This document shows, piece by piece, positions 33,339 through 41,276 of a DNA stretch of 64,000 bases (positions within the stretch are counted from its first letter, which is position 1; the number at the start of each line of letters is the position of its first letter). A program made the position numbers and the translations under genes. Origin of the DNA: Paenibacillus nanensis (GTDB lineage: Bacteria; Bacillota; Bacilli; Paenibacillales; Paenibacillaceae); the NCBI RefSeq assembly GCF_003583765.1, contig NZ_QXQA01000004.1, positions 294,171 through 358,170 on the forward strand. Direction: 5' to 3'. A model generated the notes under the pieces. That model saw only the letters and a program-made list of their open reading frames with translations. It searched no databases and was not told the origin of the DNA.

Positions 33339-34361
33339 ATGCGTGAGAAGCAACGTTTAAAAGTACTTATTGTCGACGATTCCAGAGTTTACCGTGAAGT
33401 GTTAGTCAGAGGCTTGTCCTCAGACCCGGATCTGCACATTGTAGGCACAGCTGTAGATCCGTTTGACGCTAGAGACAAGCTGCTCGAGCTTCGGCCGGAT
33501 GTCATGATATGTGATATTCAGATGCCGAAAATGGACGGCATCGAGTTTCTAAAAAGATTGCTTCCGCAATATTCGCTGCCTGTTATCGTCGTGAGCACCG
33601 TTAGTACGGCCGTGTTTGACGCGCTGCAGGCAGGGGCGGTTGATTTTGTCTGCAAGCCGGACGTGCAGTCGGCCTTCGGTGTGGAACAATTCCTATTGCA
33701 ATTGATCCATAAAGTAAAGATTGCCGCTCAAGCGAAGGTGTCTGCCGCTGAAGATTTACCGGAGACGAAGGCTAGTCCATCCGGTTCCTTTCAAATGGGG
33801 CAAGTGATTGTACTAGGCGCTTCTACCGGCGGAACCGAAGCTATTGCTTCCATCTTAAGCAGGCTGCCGGCCGCCATGCCAGGAATTGTGATCGTCCAGC
33901 ATATTCCGCCTCTTTTCTCGAAAATGTTCGCGGACCGATTACATGTAAGTACAGGGTTCAGCGTCAAGGAAGCGCAGACGGGTGACCTTGTTGAGCCTGG
34001 TAAAGTTCTAATCGCTCCGGGAGACCGTCACCTTCGGATTCGAAAGTCGGGAACGGCGCTCCAGGTTGAATGCTTTGAGGGAGAACGGGTTAATGGGCAT
34101 TGCCCCTCTATTGACGTCTTGTTCGATTCCGCTGCCAAGATATGCGGGAGCAGCGCGATCGGCGTGCTCTTGACGGGCATGGGATACGACGGCGCTCGCG
34201 GCCTGCTTGCTATGCGAAGAAAAGGCGCTCGAACAATCGGGCAAGATGAGCCGTCTTCCACAGTATACGGCATGCCCAAAGCAGCCTACGAAATCGGAGC
34301 AGTCGAGAAGCAGACGTCGTTAGAACGACTACCGCATATCCTATGTTCCATGCTTAAGTAA
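33339..34361 (+). CDS. cheB: Chemotaxis methylesterase CheB
   Basis: 340 aa. ATG after GGAGGAG. The receiver domain has VDDS and the phospho-acceptor Asp59 in CDIQMPKMDG; the linker is ~residues 125-150. The esterase domain has LGASTGG (catalytic Ser), VQHIPP (His) and LLTGMGYDGARG (Asp). Last gene of the operon, followed at once by a terminator, so the locus encodes kinase, coupling, receptor and adaptation but no CheY, CheC or CheD. Confidence 0.95.
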   Translation: MREKQRLKVLIVDDSRVYREVLVRGLSSDPDLHIVGTAVDPFDARDKLLELRPDVMICDIQMPKMDGIEFLKRLLPQYSLPVIVVSTVSTAVFDALQAGAVDFVCKPDVQSAFGVEQFLLQLIHKVKIAAQAKVSAAEDLPETKASPSGSFQMGQVIVLGASTGGTEAIASILSRLPAAMPGIVIVQHIPPLFSKMFADRLHVSTGFSVKEAQTGDLVEPGKVLIAPGDRHLRIRKSGTALQVECFEGERVNGHCPSIDVLFDSAAKICGSSAIGVLLTGMGYDGARGLLAMRRKGARTIGQDEPSSTVYGMPKAAYEIGAVEKQTSLERLPHILCSMLK

Positions 34362-34365
34362 AGAT

Positions 34366-34405
34366 GCCAGCATGTTAGCCAATTGGTCTAACATGCTGGC
34401 TTTTT
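34366..34405 (+). terminator. Terminator of the che operon
   Basis: GCCAGCATGTTAG pairs perfectly with CTAACATGCTGGC, followed by five T. Confidence 0.92.
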
Positions 34406-34428
34406 GTAGTTATTGAAAGATTTGATGG

Positions 34429-34434
34429 TACAAT
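34429..34434 (+). promoter_or_regulatory. Extended -10 promoter of paiB-like gene
   Basis: TACAAT in TTGATGGTACAATAGG; the -35 region is poor, so recognition would rest on the extended -10. Recurrent element. Confidence 0.5.
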
Positions 34435-34511
34435 AGGATCAACGATTAAGGCGCAGCTATCGGATTGGATTACTATCAAAAATATAAAAAAATGGAAAGG
34501 ACAATGACAGG

Positions 34512-35117
34512 ATGTACATTCCCAAACATTTTAAAATGGAAAACCTATCAACGATTTATGAATTTATTGAACATAACAGCTTCGGTGTCTTATTTTCGAT
34601 GCAGGACCATGTGCCTGTCGCTTCACATCTGCCTTTTTTGCTGGATCGGGAGGGAGGATATCTGTACAGCCACATGGCCCGGCCGAATAATCAGTGGAAG
34701 GACATAACCGGCCAAGAAGTACTCGTCGTCTTTCCTGGTCCGCACAGCTATGTCTCTTCATCCTGGTATGAAACGAACCAGAGCGTTCCTACCTGGAACT
34801 ATATTGCAGCGCATATATACGGGCGCATAGAGATCATGGATGAGCAGGATGACGTTGTCAGATCGCTAGAAAAGCTCGTACTGAAATACGAGGGAGCCGG
34901 CAGCACCTACCGAGTTGACGAGTCCAATAAGGCATTAATCGAGGGGTTAACGCGTGGAATTGTTGCCTTTCGTTTAAAGATTGACCGGATGGAAGGCAAG
35001 TGGAAGCTAAGCCAAAATCAATCCGAAGACAGACAAAGGGCCGTAATCCAGCAGCTCGAGCAATCGGCAAATGATGACGCTAAAAAAATCGCGGAGCTGA
35101 TGAGAAAAAATCTATAG
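34512..35117 (+). CDS. paiB: PaiB-like FMN-binding regulator
   Basis: 201 aa. MYIPKHFKMENLSTIYEFIE and LFSMQDHVPVASHLPFLLDR are the PaiB N-terminus; VVFPGPHSYVSSSWYET and VPTWNYIAAHIYG are its signature blocks. A flavin-reductase-like split barrel. B. subtilis PaiB is a negative regulator of sporulation and protease genes, paired with the acetyltransferase PaiA; no paiA is adjacent here. A short polar extension at the C-terminus. Confidence 0.9.
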   Translation: MYIPKHFKMENLSTIYEFIEHNSFGVLFSMQDHVPVASHLPFLLDREGGYLYSHMARPNNQWKDITGQEVLVVFPGPHSYVSSSWYETNQSVPTWNYIAAHIYGRIEIMDEQDDVVRSLEKLVLKYEGAGSTYRVDESNKALIEGLTRGIVAFRLKIDRMEGKWKLSQNQSEDRQRAVIQQLEQSANDDAKKIAELMRKNL

Positions 35118-35147
35118 GGCGTATAGTGCTAGATTGGGAGATGATGG

Positions 35148-35153
35148 TATAAT
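35148..35153 (+). promoter_or_regulatory. Extended -10 promoter of NUDIX gene
   Basis: TATAAT within GATGATGGTATAATAGG, followed by a ~70-nt leader and a terminator-like hairpin at 35222. Upstream GTGGG (35175-35179) could pair with CCCAC in the hairpin's 5' arm. Confidence 0.55.
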
Positions 35154-35221
35154 AGGAAAGGAAAAATAACTAGCGTGGGCATTCATTGTTCAGCACCTTG
35201 AATAACAACAGCGATAGTAAG

Positions 35222-35260
35222 AACCCACCATATGGTTAGCGAGCCATTGGTGGTTTTTTT
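35222..35260 (+). terminator. Leader terminator before NUDIX gene
   Basis: AACC(C)ACCA...TGGTGGTT stem with one bulged C, then seven T, 23 bp before the start codon. Same architecture as 25135. Confidence 0.75.
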
Positions 35261-35282
35261 GTTTAGAAGGAGGACTGCGCCG

Positions 35283-35768
35283 ATGGGATATATCATGGAT
35301 CTTCGAAAGATTGTAGGAGCAAGACCTTTAATTATGGCAGGAGCTTGCGTGCTCCTCATCGATTCGCAGGACCGAATTTTGCTGCAGCTTCGGACGGACA
35401 ATGGAACGTGGGGGCTGCCTGGCGGTTCGCTGGAGCCTGGCGAGTCCATGGAGTCGGTGGCAAGGCGGGAATTATTAGAGGAAGTTGGGCTAACCGCTGG
35501 CGATATGAGCTTGCTGGACATCTTTTCCGGTGAAAAGTTTTATTATAAGTATCCTCACGGCGATGAGGTTTATAACGTCATTGCAGCCTATGTTTGCAGA
35601 GATTATCAAGGAGATATCCGTATAGACGAAGGCGAAGTCCAGGAAACGAAGTTTTTTAGTCTGCATGATCTGCCTGAGCTCATTAATCCGCCGGATCAGC
35701 CTATCCTCCAAACATATATGGATTTACAGGGGAGGAGGGTAGAGACGATTGGAGATCAGGTCGGCTAA
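35283..35768 (+). CDS. NUDIX hydrolase
   Basis: 161 aa from ATG 35283 after GGAGGA. The NUDIX box starts GGSLEPGESM and continues RRELLEEVGL, with all catalytic glutamates. IMAGACVLLIDSQDRILLQL precedes it and YKYPHGDEVYNVIAAYVCRD follows, resembling MutT/ADP-ribose pyrophosphatase-like enzymes. Its last 20 bp overlap the next GNAT gene. Confidence 0.92.
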   Translation: MGYIMDLRKIVGARPLIMAGACVLLIDSQDRILLQLRTDNGTWGLPGGSLEPGESMESVARRELLEEVGLTAGDMSLLDIFSGEKFYYKYPHGDEVYNVIAAYVCRDYQGDIRIDEGEVQETKFFSLHDLPELINPPDQPILQTYMDLQGRRVETIGDQVG

Positions 35769-36234
35769 GCAGGATGAAATCGTGGTTGTCAGAGATATTA
35801 TTTTGGAATCGTTCAAAGAATACGCCGGTCTCCTTCACCCTCCGTCGGGCGCGCTTAGTGAGACGTTAGAATCGATTTCCAGCAAAGTGGAGCGCGGGGG
35901 AGCCGTCATTGTGTGGGAAGATACTGAGCCGGTTGGGACAGCCCTTTATAATTTTGTAGATGATTATATGTATATTGGCCGTGTTGCCGTCCTGCCGAAG
36001 CATCGGGGGAAAGGAATCGGTAAAGTGATCATGGCGCATCTGGAGCAACTTGCTTTACATAAAGGCTATAACAAGACAAGACTTGGCGTTCGCCTGTCCC
36101 TGCCTGACAACTTAATGTTCTATCAAAAGCTTCACTATATCTCGATAGAGGAGCATGAATATCCGGATAAAACGGATAAGTGGCATATCATGGTCAAAGA
36201 GTTGAAAGATAAAGCGGAAAAGGAGATCTCTTAA
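35749..36234 (+). CDS. GNAT acetyltransferase
   Basis: 161 aa. TTG 35749 nine nt after GGAGGAGGG, inside the end of the NUDIX gene, so translationally coupled. RVAVLPKHRGKGIGKVIMAH is motif A. LGVRLSLPDNLMFYQKLHYI is the C-terminal half. Acceptor unknown. Confidence 0.92.
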   Translation: MEIRSAKQDEIVVVRDIILESFKEYAGLLHPPSGALSETLESISSKVERGGAVIVWEDTEPVGTALYNFVDDYMYIGRVAVLPKHRGKGIGKVIMAHLEQLALHKGYNKTRLGVRLSLPDNLMFYQKLHYISIEEHEYPDKTDKWHIMVKELKDKAEKEIS

Positions 36235-36672
36235 ATGAGTAAAACGTTCAAATTTACAAGAGTCGGATATGTTTATGTTCCGACTTCGAACATCGATGAG
36301 TCGATTGAATGGTACACGCAGCATTTGGAGTTTCGCTTGATCAACAAATTCCAAGACCGCGGATCTTATTTGGCGGTGCTTCACCATCCTCACAAAAACT
36401 CGATCGCCTTGCTGCTTATCGAAACCGAAGATAAGGACCGATTGGAAATTATCCGCAACGGCCGGCCGTTTCCCATTATGGCGATAAATTGTCCGGATAT
36501 TGAGTTAACTCACTCGGCGTTAAAGGAGAAAGGCGTAGAGGCAGAGGAAATTCAAACGCTGGGAGCGGGGGAGGCGAAATATTTTTATTTCAGGGACAAC
36601 CAAGGAAATTACCTTGAAGCGGCATGGTCGATCTGGGATCCGCAGGATGAGATTAAAGAAGATTATTTATAA
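36235..36672 (+). CDS. VOC-family protein
   Basis: 145 aa. ATG directly follows the previous stop (TAAATG), with GGAGA upstream. RVGYVYVPTSNIDESIEWYT and RDNQGNYLEAAW are the ends of a glyoxalase-like domain with the usual His/Glu metal positions. Substrate unknown. Confidence 0.88.
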   Translation: MSKTFKFTRVGYVYVPTSNIDESIEWYTQHLEFRLINKFQDRGSYLAVLHHPHKNSIALLLIETEDKDRLEIIRNGRPFPIMAINCPDIELTHSALKEKGVEAEEIQTLGAGEAKYFYFRDNQGNYLEAAWSIWDPQDEIKEDYL

Positions 36673-36714
36673 TATCGGATCTAATCTTTGATTTTATAAT
36701 GTGAGGTGTTTCAA

Positions 36715-37065
36715 ATGGGACGTGTTGTTTTGTTCGATATGAGCAGTCAAGATCCGGAGCGCGCGGCAGCCTTTTATTCATCCGTATTCGGTTGGAAAAT
36801 TGCTGAGCCGAATTGGGGTTATTATCCGGTATCCACCGGCGATGACAATAAACCGGGCATTCATGGAGGGATATCGAAAGGGCCGCAAGATTTTGCTCAC
36901 GGAATTCGAATTCAGATCGAAGTGGAGAGCATCGATGAATCGTTGCAAAAATGCGTAGAATCAGGCGCCCAAATTGTAAGAGATAAAATGGAGTTTGATG
37001 AATTTTATTTAGCTTATCTGGTTGACCCGGTTGGAAATGGTATCGGCTTAATTCAATATAAATAG
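36715..37065 (+). CDS. VOC-family protein
   Basis: 116 aa from ATG 36715 behind GAGGTG. FDMSSQDPERAAAFYSSVFG opens a CFP-30-type glyoxalase domain; LVDPVGNGIGLIQYK closes it. Distinct from the neighbouring VOC gene, not a recent duplicate by eye. Confidence 0.88.
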   Translation: MGRVVLFDMSSQDPERAAAFYSSVFGWKIAEPNWGYYPVSTGDDNKPGIHGGISKGPQDFAHGIRIQIEVESIDESLQKCVESGAQIVRDKMEFDEFYLAYLVDPVGNGIGLIQYK

Positions 37066-37123
37066 TTAGAGCTTGGATCTGCGATGCAGGTCCTTTTTTA
37101 TAACAATCGGGGAGGTTATCGGA

Positions 37124-37609
37124 ATGCAGGTTATGACAGAGCTGCTGGTAAAAAAATTCGAAGAAATACAAGGAAGGACTTTATCCGTAATCGATCAACT
37201 GACAGACGATGAGCTGAACTGGCGTCCGAATGATTCGAGTAACAGCATCTCGAATTTGGTAATTCATATTCAAGGTAATGTGAATGAACGGATACTACGC
37301 GGTATCCATCATGCTGAGATCGTAAGAAATCGCGAAGAGGAGTTTGAGGCAATGAAGAAAACAAAAAATGAACTTCTTGCCATCACTAAAGACACCTATA
37401 AAACCGTAATTGAAACCATACAATCTATGCAGGAGGAAACCTGGAGGAGTACGCAGCTTGTAAGGGGGAAGGAGAGAACGAACCTTTATATTCTGCTGCA
37501 ATGCGCGGCACATTTCTCGGAGCATTTGGGCCAAATGATGTATATCGCAAAAATGTTAAAAAATTTCGACTACGTATCCACTTCGATACCGAGTAAAAAG
37601 GCGAAGTAA
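37124..37609 (+). CDS. DinB-like (DUF1572) protein
   Basis: 161 aa. ATG 37124 after GGGGAGG. LTDDELNWRPNDSSNSISNL and LVIHIQGNVNERILRG contain the first conserved His; LQCAAHFSEHLGQMMYIAKM the second pair. A metal-binding four-helix bundle, the second of three DinB-type genes in the window. Confidence 0.88.
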   Translation: MQVMTELLVKKFEEIQGRTLSVIDQLTDDELNWRPNDSSNSISNLVIHIQGNVNERILRGIHHAEIVRNREEEFEAMKKTKNELLAITKDTYKTVIETIQSMQEETWRSTQLVRGKERTNLYILLQCAAHFSEHLGQMMYIAKMLKNFDYVSTSIPSKKAK

Positions 37610-37628
37610 GGAGAGAAACGGATGAATA

Positions 37629-37721
37629 ATGAAACCACACATGCCAAGAGAAAGCGATTTTGGAAAATTCATTGAAGTTAAAAAACTCGATCGCAACTGG
37701 TTTTGGATTCGCGCGACTTAA
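37629..37721 (+). CDS. 30-codon ORF of doubtful status
   Basis: ATG 37629, ~14 nt after AAGGAG; lysine-, phenylalanine- and tryptophan-rich product ending WIRAT. No family, and an overlapping frame of similar size exists. May be a remnant. Confidence 0.2.
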   Translation: MKPHMPRESDFGKFIEVKKLDRNWFWIRAT

Positions 37722-37758
37722 TCCGCCAAGACATCTTCAATAAAATGGGAGATGGTGG

Positions 37759-37764
37759 TACAAT
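37759..37764 (+). promoter_or_regulatory. Extended -10 promoter element
   Basis: TACAAT in GATGGTGGTACAATAGG, followed by a GC-rich leader that can fold around CTCG...CGAG (37772-37794). Confidence 0.45.
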
Positions 37765-37908
37765 AGGTAAACTCGTCCTTGGCGAATGCCCGAGGAGGGG
37801 TCTTGTTATAAATCCCATCCATTAATATGAAAAATAACACGCGAATGTTTCTCTTTATTGTCAGCAATTGGAGAGGTATAAGTAAAGATAGAAGGGGAGG
37901 CGGCAGTT

Positions 37909-38192
37909 TTGTCGAGGAAGCGAGTCATTATTGAAGCTGTTGGAGTCGGGGCTGCAGCATCTGCTGTATTAACGACACTATTAATGATTTTGATGGGCTC
38001 CATACTTACCGCTGCTTATGTGCCGGATATCGTTAATTCTTACGCATCGGTTGATTACTTGGAAAGTAAAGTAGCGTTTGGCAAGCGCGAAGAGATTCCG
38101 GACTGCAGTATGTCACAGGGCTTGTTCTATTTATCGCCGTCGGAGGTCTTTATTATCGGCTGCGCATGAGGAGGCTAAACAGACGGTCATGA
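37909..38192 (+). pseudogene. Two-helix membrane protein with a frameshift
   Basis: TTG 37909 has a strong GGGGAGG. The frame codes for MSRKRVIIEAVGVG and a hydrophobic helix, then reads poorly after ~38090 and stops at 38169. Another frame continues with SGLQYVTGLVLFIAVGGLYY, a second helix, a basic tail and a stop at 38192 that overlaps the NUDIX ATG as ATGA. The coupling suggests this second frame is the original C-terminus. One indel near 38090 restores it. Confidence 0.5.
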
Positions 38193-38653
38193 CAAGACGA
38201 ATCCTTGTGACTGGCGGAGCGATTATTGAAGATCAGTATCGAAGAATATTGATGCAGCGGCGTTCGGACTATGGGGACTGGGGGCTGCCCGGCGGCGCAA
38301 TGGAAGCTGGCGAATCTATTGAGGAGACAATGCTTCGGGAAGTGAAGGAAGAAACGGGTCTTGACATCAGGCGCTATCAATTGGAGTGCGTGTATACGGG
38401 CGAAAGGATGAACTATACGTATCCGGATGGAAACGAGGTTGTGTTTGTCATGTTTCTATTCCGAGTCGAAGCTGATCTGGATGGTAAGCTTGCGGCGGAC
38501 GGGAAAACATTGCTGCACCGGGATGAACAGAATGAATCGCTGCAGCTTGTATTCAGAAGCTTAGAAGATATCGATATGAATGAGATTAATCTTGCCCAAA
38601 AGACGGTTTTCCACGATTTAATAGAAGGCGGAATAGGGCTTTTAAGAAAATAA
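38189..38653 (+). CDS. NUDIX hydrolase
   Basis: 154 aa. ATG 38189 overlaps the upstream stop; GAGGAGG lies 14 nt before. The NUDIX box starts GGAMEAGESI and continues REVKEETGLD. Close in layout to the NUDIX protein at 35283 (YTYPDGNEVVFVMFLFR against its YKYPHGDEVYNV block), so the two are probably paralogs. Confidence 0.92.
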   Translation: MTRRILVTGGAIIEDQYRRILMQRRSDYGDWGLPGGAMEAGESIEETMLREVKEETGLDIRRYQLECVYTGERMNYTYPDGNEVVFVMFLFRVEADLDGKLAADGKTLLHRDEQNESLQLVFRSLEDIDMNEINLAQKTVFHDLIEGGIGLLRK

Positions 38654-38673
38654 ACTTAGGGGGACGCCGTTCC

Positions 38674-39069
38674 ATGATTACTTATTCGGAAGAAATGTCG
38701 CAAAAAGCTGCAGACGTAGCGGATGTTTTTAAGAGATCCGGCATTAAAAGACCCTATGAAGATCTTGATCGCATTCAGAAGATGATCGATAATGCGGATA
38801 TTCTGATTACCGCTTGGGAGGATGGACGGATGGTTGGCGTCGCTAGGGCGATTACCGATTTTTCGTATTGCTGCTATTTGTCCGACCTTGCGATTGACCG
38901 GGATTATCAAAAGCATGGCATTGGATCAGAGATGGTGAAGAAGCTTCAATCCATTATTGGAGACGAATGCTCTTTGGTCTTGTTATCGGCGCCGTCTGCT
39001 ATGCAGTATTACCCTCGTATAGGCTTCGAGAAGGCGGATCATGCTTTCTTCATGAAGCGGAAGAAATAG
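38674..39069 (+). CDS. GNAT acetyltransferase
   Basis: 131 aa. LSDLAIDRDYQKHGIGSEMV is motif A; SAPSAMQYYPRIGFEKADHA the end. The N-terminus (YSEEMSQKAADVADVFKRSG) resembles small YjdJ-like GNATs. ATG after GGGG; 20 bp behind the NUDIX gene. Confidence 0.9.
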   Translation: MITYSEEMSQKAADVADVFKRSGIKRPYEDLDRIQKMIDNADILITAWEDGRMVGVARAITDFSYCCYLSDLAIDRDYQKHGIGSEMVKKLQSIIGDECSLVLLSAPSAMQYYPRIGFEKADHAFFMKRKK

Positions 39070-39077
39070 GTGGAGCG

Positions 39078-39692
39078 ATGAACTCCTCCATAGCCGACTA
39101 CATACACGACGTGCAATTTAATCAATCTATCTTTCAAGCGATAGGTGAATTGTTTCGAAAAAATAATCATGAAGGCACATGGCTTCATTGCATAAAGGTA
39201 GCGCAGGAAGCAAAGCAGCTTGCCGTTCGTTTTGGCTATTCGCCTGAAGCCGCGGAATTAGCCGGATGGCTGCATGACATCGGAACCATTATCCCGAACG
39301 AGGAGAAAATTGCGGTCGCTCAAAGCTACGGGGTGGAGGTGCTGGAAGGGGAGGCTCGTTTCCCGTATATTTTGCACCAGAAAATCTCGAAGGCAATGAG
39401 CCAGGATATTTTTCAGATATCGGACAACGAGTTATTAAATGCGATAGCATGCCATACAACCCTCAGGCCGAACAGCAGCTTGCTTGATAAAATCTTGTTT
39501 GTGGCGGATAAGCTGTCATGGGATCATTCGGATGCAGCGCCTTATTTGATGGAAATGCGGAGAAGCTTGGACATGTCCTTAGAAGAAGCCGCCAAGATAT
39601 ACCTCACGCATGTATGGGATAACCGGATGCAGATGAAGGTCGTTCACCCATGGCTTGCAGAAGCCTATCAAGAGCTAACGAATGGAGCGTAA
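39078..39692 (+). CDS. HD-domain hydrolase, YqeK-like
   Basis: 204 aa from ATG 39078 after GGTGGAG. The HD signature is H in THLW-like GTWLHC, then AELAGWLHDIG, then ACHTTLRPNSSLLDKILFVA and ADKLS. The HTTxRP...LLDKILFVAD block closely matches YqeK, the symmetrical diadenosine tetraphosphate hydrolase of Firmicutes. The real yqeK normally sits with nadD and rsfS, so this is a paralog in an accessory context. Its end overlaps the next gene by 11 bp. Confidence 0.85.
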   Translation: MNSSIADYIHDVQFNQSIFQAIGELFRKNNHEGTWLHCIKVAQEAKQLAVRFGYSPEAAELAGWLHDIGTIIPNEEKIAVAQSYGVEVLEGEARFPYILHQKISKAMSQDIFQISDNELLNAIACHTTLRPNSSLLDKILFVADKLSWDHSDAAPYLMEMRRSLDMSLEEAAKIYLTHVWDNRMQMKVVHPWLAEAYQELTNGA

Positions 39693-40242
39693 CGATACAA
39701 TGCCCAGACAAATTACATTAGCGGATGGAAGAGCAGTTGAAGTTGACTGTCTGAGCTGCGCGCTGACCAGCGGTGTTATCGAGCCGACGGGAGGCGTTAT
39801 TTATGAATCGGATCAATTCCATGTTCATCAGGATGTCGCATATCCGATCAGGGGGCTTGTAATTCTAGCGGCCAAGAGGCACATCTACGGGATGGATGAG
39901 CTTACGGAACGTGAACGACTGGAGTTCATCACGTTAATTCATCAAATAAGAGCCATACAACGAACGAAGCTTGGGATCGAATATGTCTACTATTTCTATA
40001 ATGAGGATACGACCCATCATTTCCATCTCTGGATGGTGCCGAGGCACGACTGGATGCGGGAGTTTGGCCGTTCCGTCGAATCCTTAAGACCGGTCCTGCT
40101 CCACGCGCGGCATCATAAGAATGATGAAGCCAATCTTAAAGATGTCATGGAAGGGATCCAGCTCCTGAGGGATAGCTTAGGGAAATTAGAGCCGCTAATG
40201 GCAGAAGTCGCCTGGCAGTCAGGAGCGAATGATGTCGAATAG
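39682..40242 (+). CDS. HIT-like protein
   Basis: 186 aa. ATG 39682 inside the HD gene; a second ATG lies six codons later. THHFHLWMVPRHDW supplies the HxHxW/P histidine block of HIT nucleotide hydrolases or transferases, and LVILAAKRHIYGMDELTERE is the preceding helix. Substrates of HIT enzymes are ApnA, NMP conjugates and similar. Overlaps the NUDIX gene by 14 bp: a tight operon. Confidence 0.8.
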   Translation: MERNDTMPRQITLADGRAVEVDCLSCALTSGVIEPTGGVIYESDQFHVHQDVAYPIRGLVILAAKRHIYGMDELTERERLEFITLIHQIRAIQRTKLGIEYVYYFYNEDTTHHFHLWMVPRHDWMREFGRSVESLRPVLLHARHHKNDEANLKDVMEGIQLLRDSLGKLEPLMAEVAWQSGANDVE

Positions 40243-40651
40243 TATTATCGTAGTCGTGAAGGCGATTGTGCTGCGCAAAGGCAAAGTGCTGCTGCTCAAG
40301 CGTTCGAGCACCGAGAAGGTTGGAGCCGGCGAGTGGGATACTGCGGGCGGCAAAATCGAATTCGGAGAAGAGCTGGAGACCGCCCTTATTCGGGAGATCA
40401 TGGAAGAAGCGGGAATTGACGTACAAGTCGAAAGACTCCTCTACGCAAGCACCTTTTTAACGAATAAGAGCAGACAGGTCGTGCTGTTATCCTATTTATG
40501 CGCGAGCGACTTGGAAGAGATTCGCCTATCCGAAGAGCATAGCGATTATGTATGGGCAACGCCAGAGCAAGCGGCCTCGCTGCTGCCTCCGTCTATTCGC
40601 GAAGAGTGGGTGCGGCATGGGGTATGGAAGCTGGAAGAGTGGAAGAAATAG
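40229..40651 (+). CDS. NUDIX hydrolase
   Basis: 140 aa. ATG inside the end of the HIT gene. The NUDIX box starts GGKIEFGEEL and continues REIMEEAGID. The N-terminus VVVKAIVLRKGKVLLLKRSS is typical of MutT/Ap4A-type NUDIX enzymes. Third enzyme of the HD-HIT-NUDIX set. Confidence 0.92.
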   Translation: MMSNSIIVVVKAIVLRKGKVLLLKRSSTEKVGAGEWDTAGGKIEFGEELETALIREIMEEAGIDVQVERLLYASTFLTNKSRQVVLLSYLCASDLEEIRLSEEHSDYVWATPEQAASLLPPSIREEWVRHGVWKLEEWKK

Positions 40652-40668
40652 GAGAGGGGAGTGTATAC

Positions 40669-41241
40669 ATGGCGAATACAACAATCTATATGGTAAGACA
40701 TGCCGAATCTCCTTATATCTTCGGAGAAGAACGGCGTCGCGGCTTGTCTCCGGAAGGTACGGCGGCGGCCGCCAAGGTGGCGGATTTGTTAGAATCGGAA
40801 GAGATCCATTTGGTATGCTCCAGCTCGTATGAAAGAGCAATGGCAACCGTGCGGGAGCTGGCTGCTCGAAGAAATTTGGAAATCCAAGCGTTCGAAGAGT
40901 TGGTTGAAAGACCAATATTGGGACTTCATCAACAAATGTCATGGGAGCTCATAGAAGAAGCCATCAAAGAGTCTTTCGACAACTTCGATTATGCGCTAGA
41001 AGGCGGAGAAACAACAAGAGAAGTGCAGAAGCGGGCTATACCGGTTATGGAGAAGCTGCTTGAAGAGTATGCCGGCAAAACAATCGTCATTGGAACGCAT
41101 GGCAATATGATGACGATCATCATGAACTATTATGACAATCGGTACGGTTATGCTTTTTGGAAGCAATCCTCGAAGCCAGACGTATACCGATTGACATTTC
41201 AGGAGAACCGGCTGATGGCGGTTGAACGTATTTGGGAGTAA
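40669..41241 (+). CDS. Histidine phosphatase family protein
   Basis: 190 aa from ATG 40669 after GGAGAGGGGA. IYMVRHAES carries the RHx catalytic motif; CSSSYERAMATV, the Glu of the LVERPILG region, and IGTHGNMM the second catalytic His. A phosphoglycerate-mutase-like phosphatase with unknown substrate. Adjacent to the NUDIX gene (17 bp). Confidence 0.92.
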   Translation: MANTTIYMVRHAESPYIFGEERRRGLSPEGTAAAAKVADLLESEEIHLVCSSSYERAMATVRELAARRNLEIQAFEELVERPILGLHQQMSWELIEEAIKESFDNFDYALEGGETTREVQKRAIPVMEKLLEEYAGKTIVIGTHGNMMTIIMNYYDNRYGYAFWKQSSKPDVYRLTFQENRLMAVERIWE

Positions 41242-41276
41242 TGTGAAGGCGTATAGTCAAACTAATTATTACGATC

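Noticed and set aside
35148..35260. T-box riboswitch before the NUDIX gene
   Set aside because: The leader is only ~100 nt and lacks the conserved T-box antiterminator sequence and specifier loop.
17827..37764. Recurrent GATGGTAYAATAGG as integron-type attachment sites
   Set aside because: Too short, no dyad symmetry, and it fits an extended -10 promoter element.
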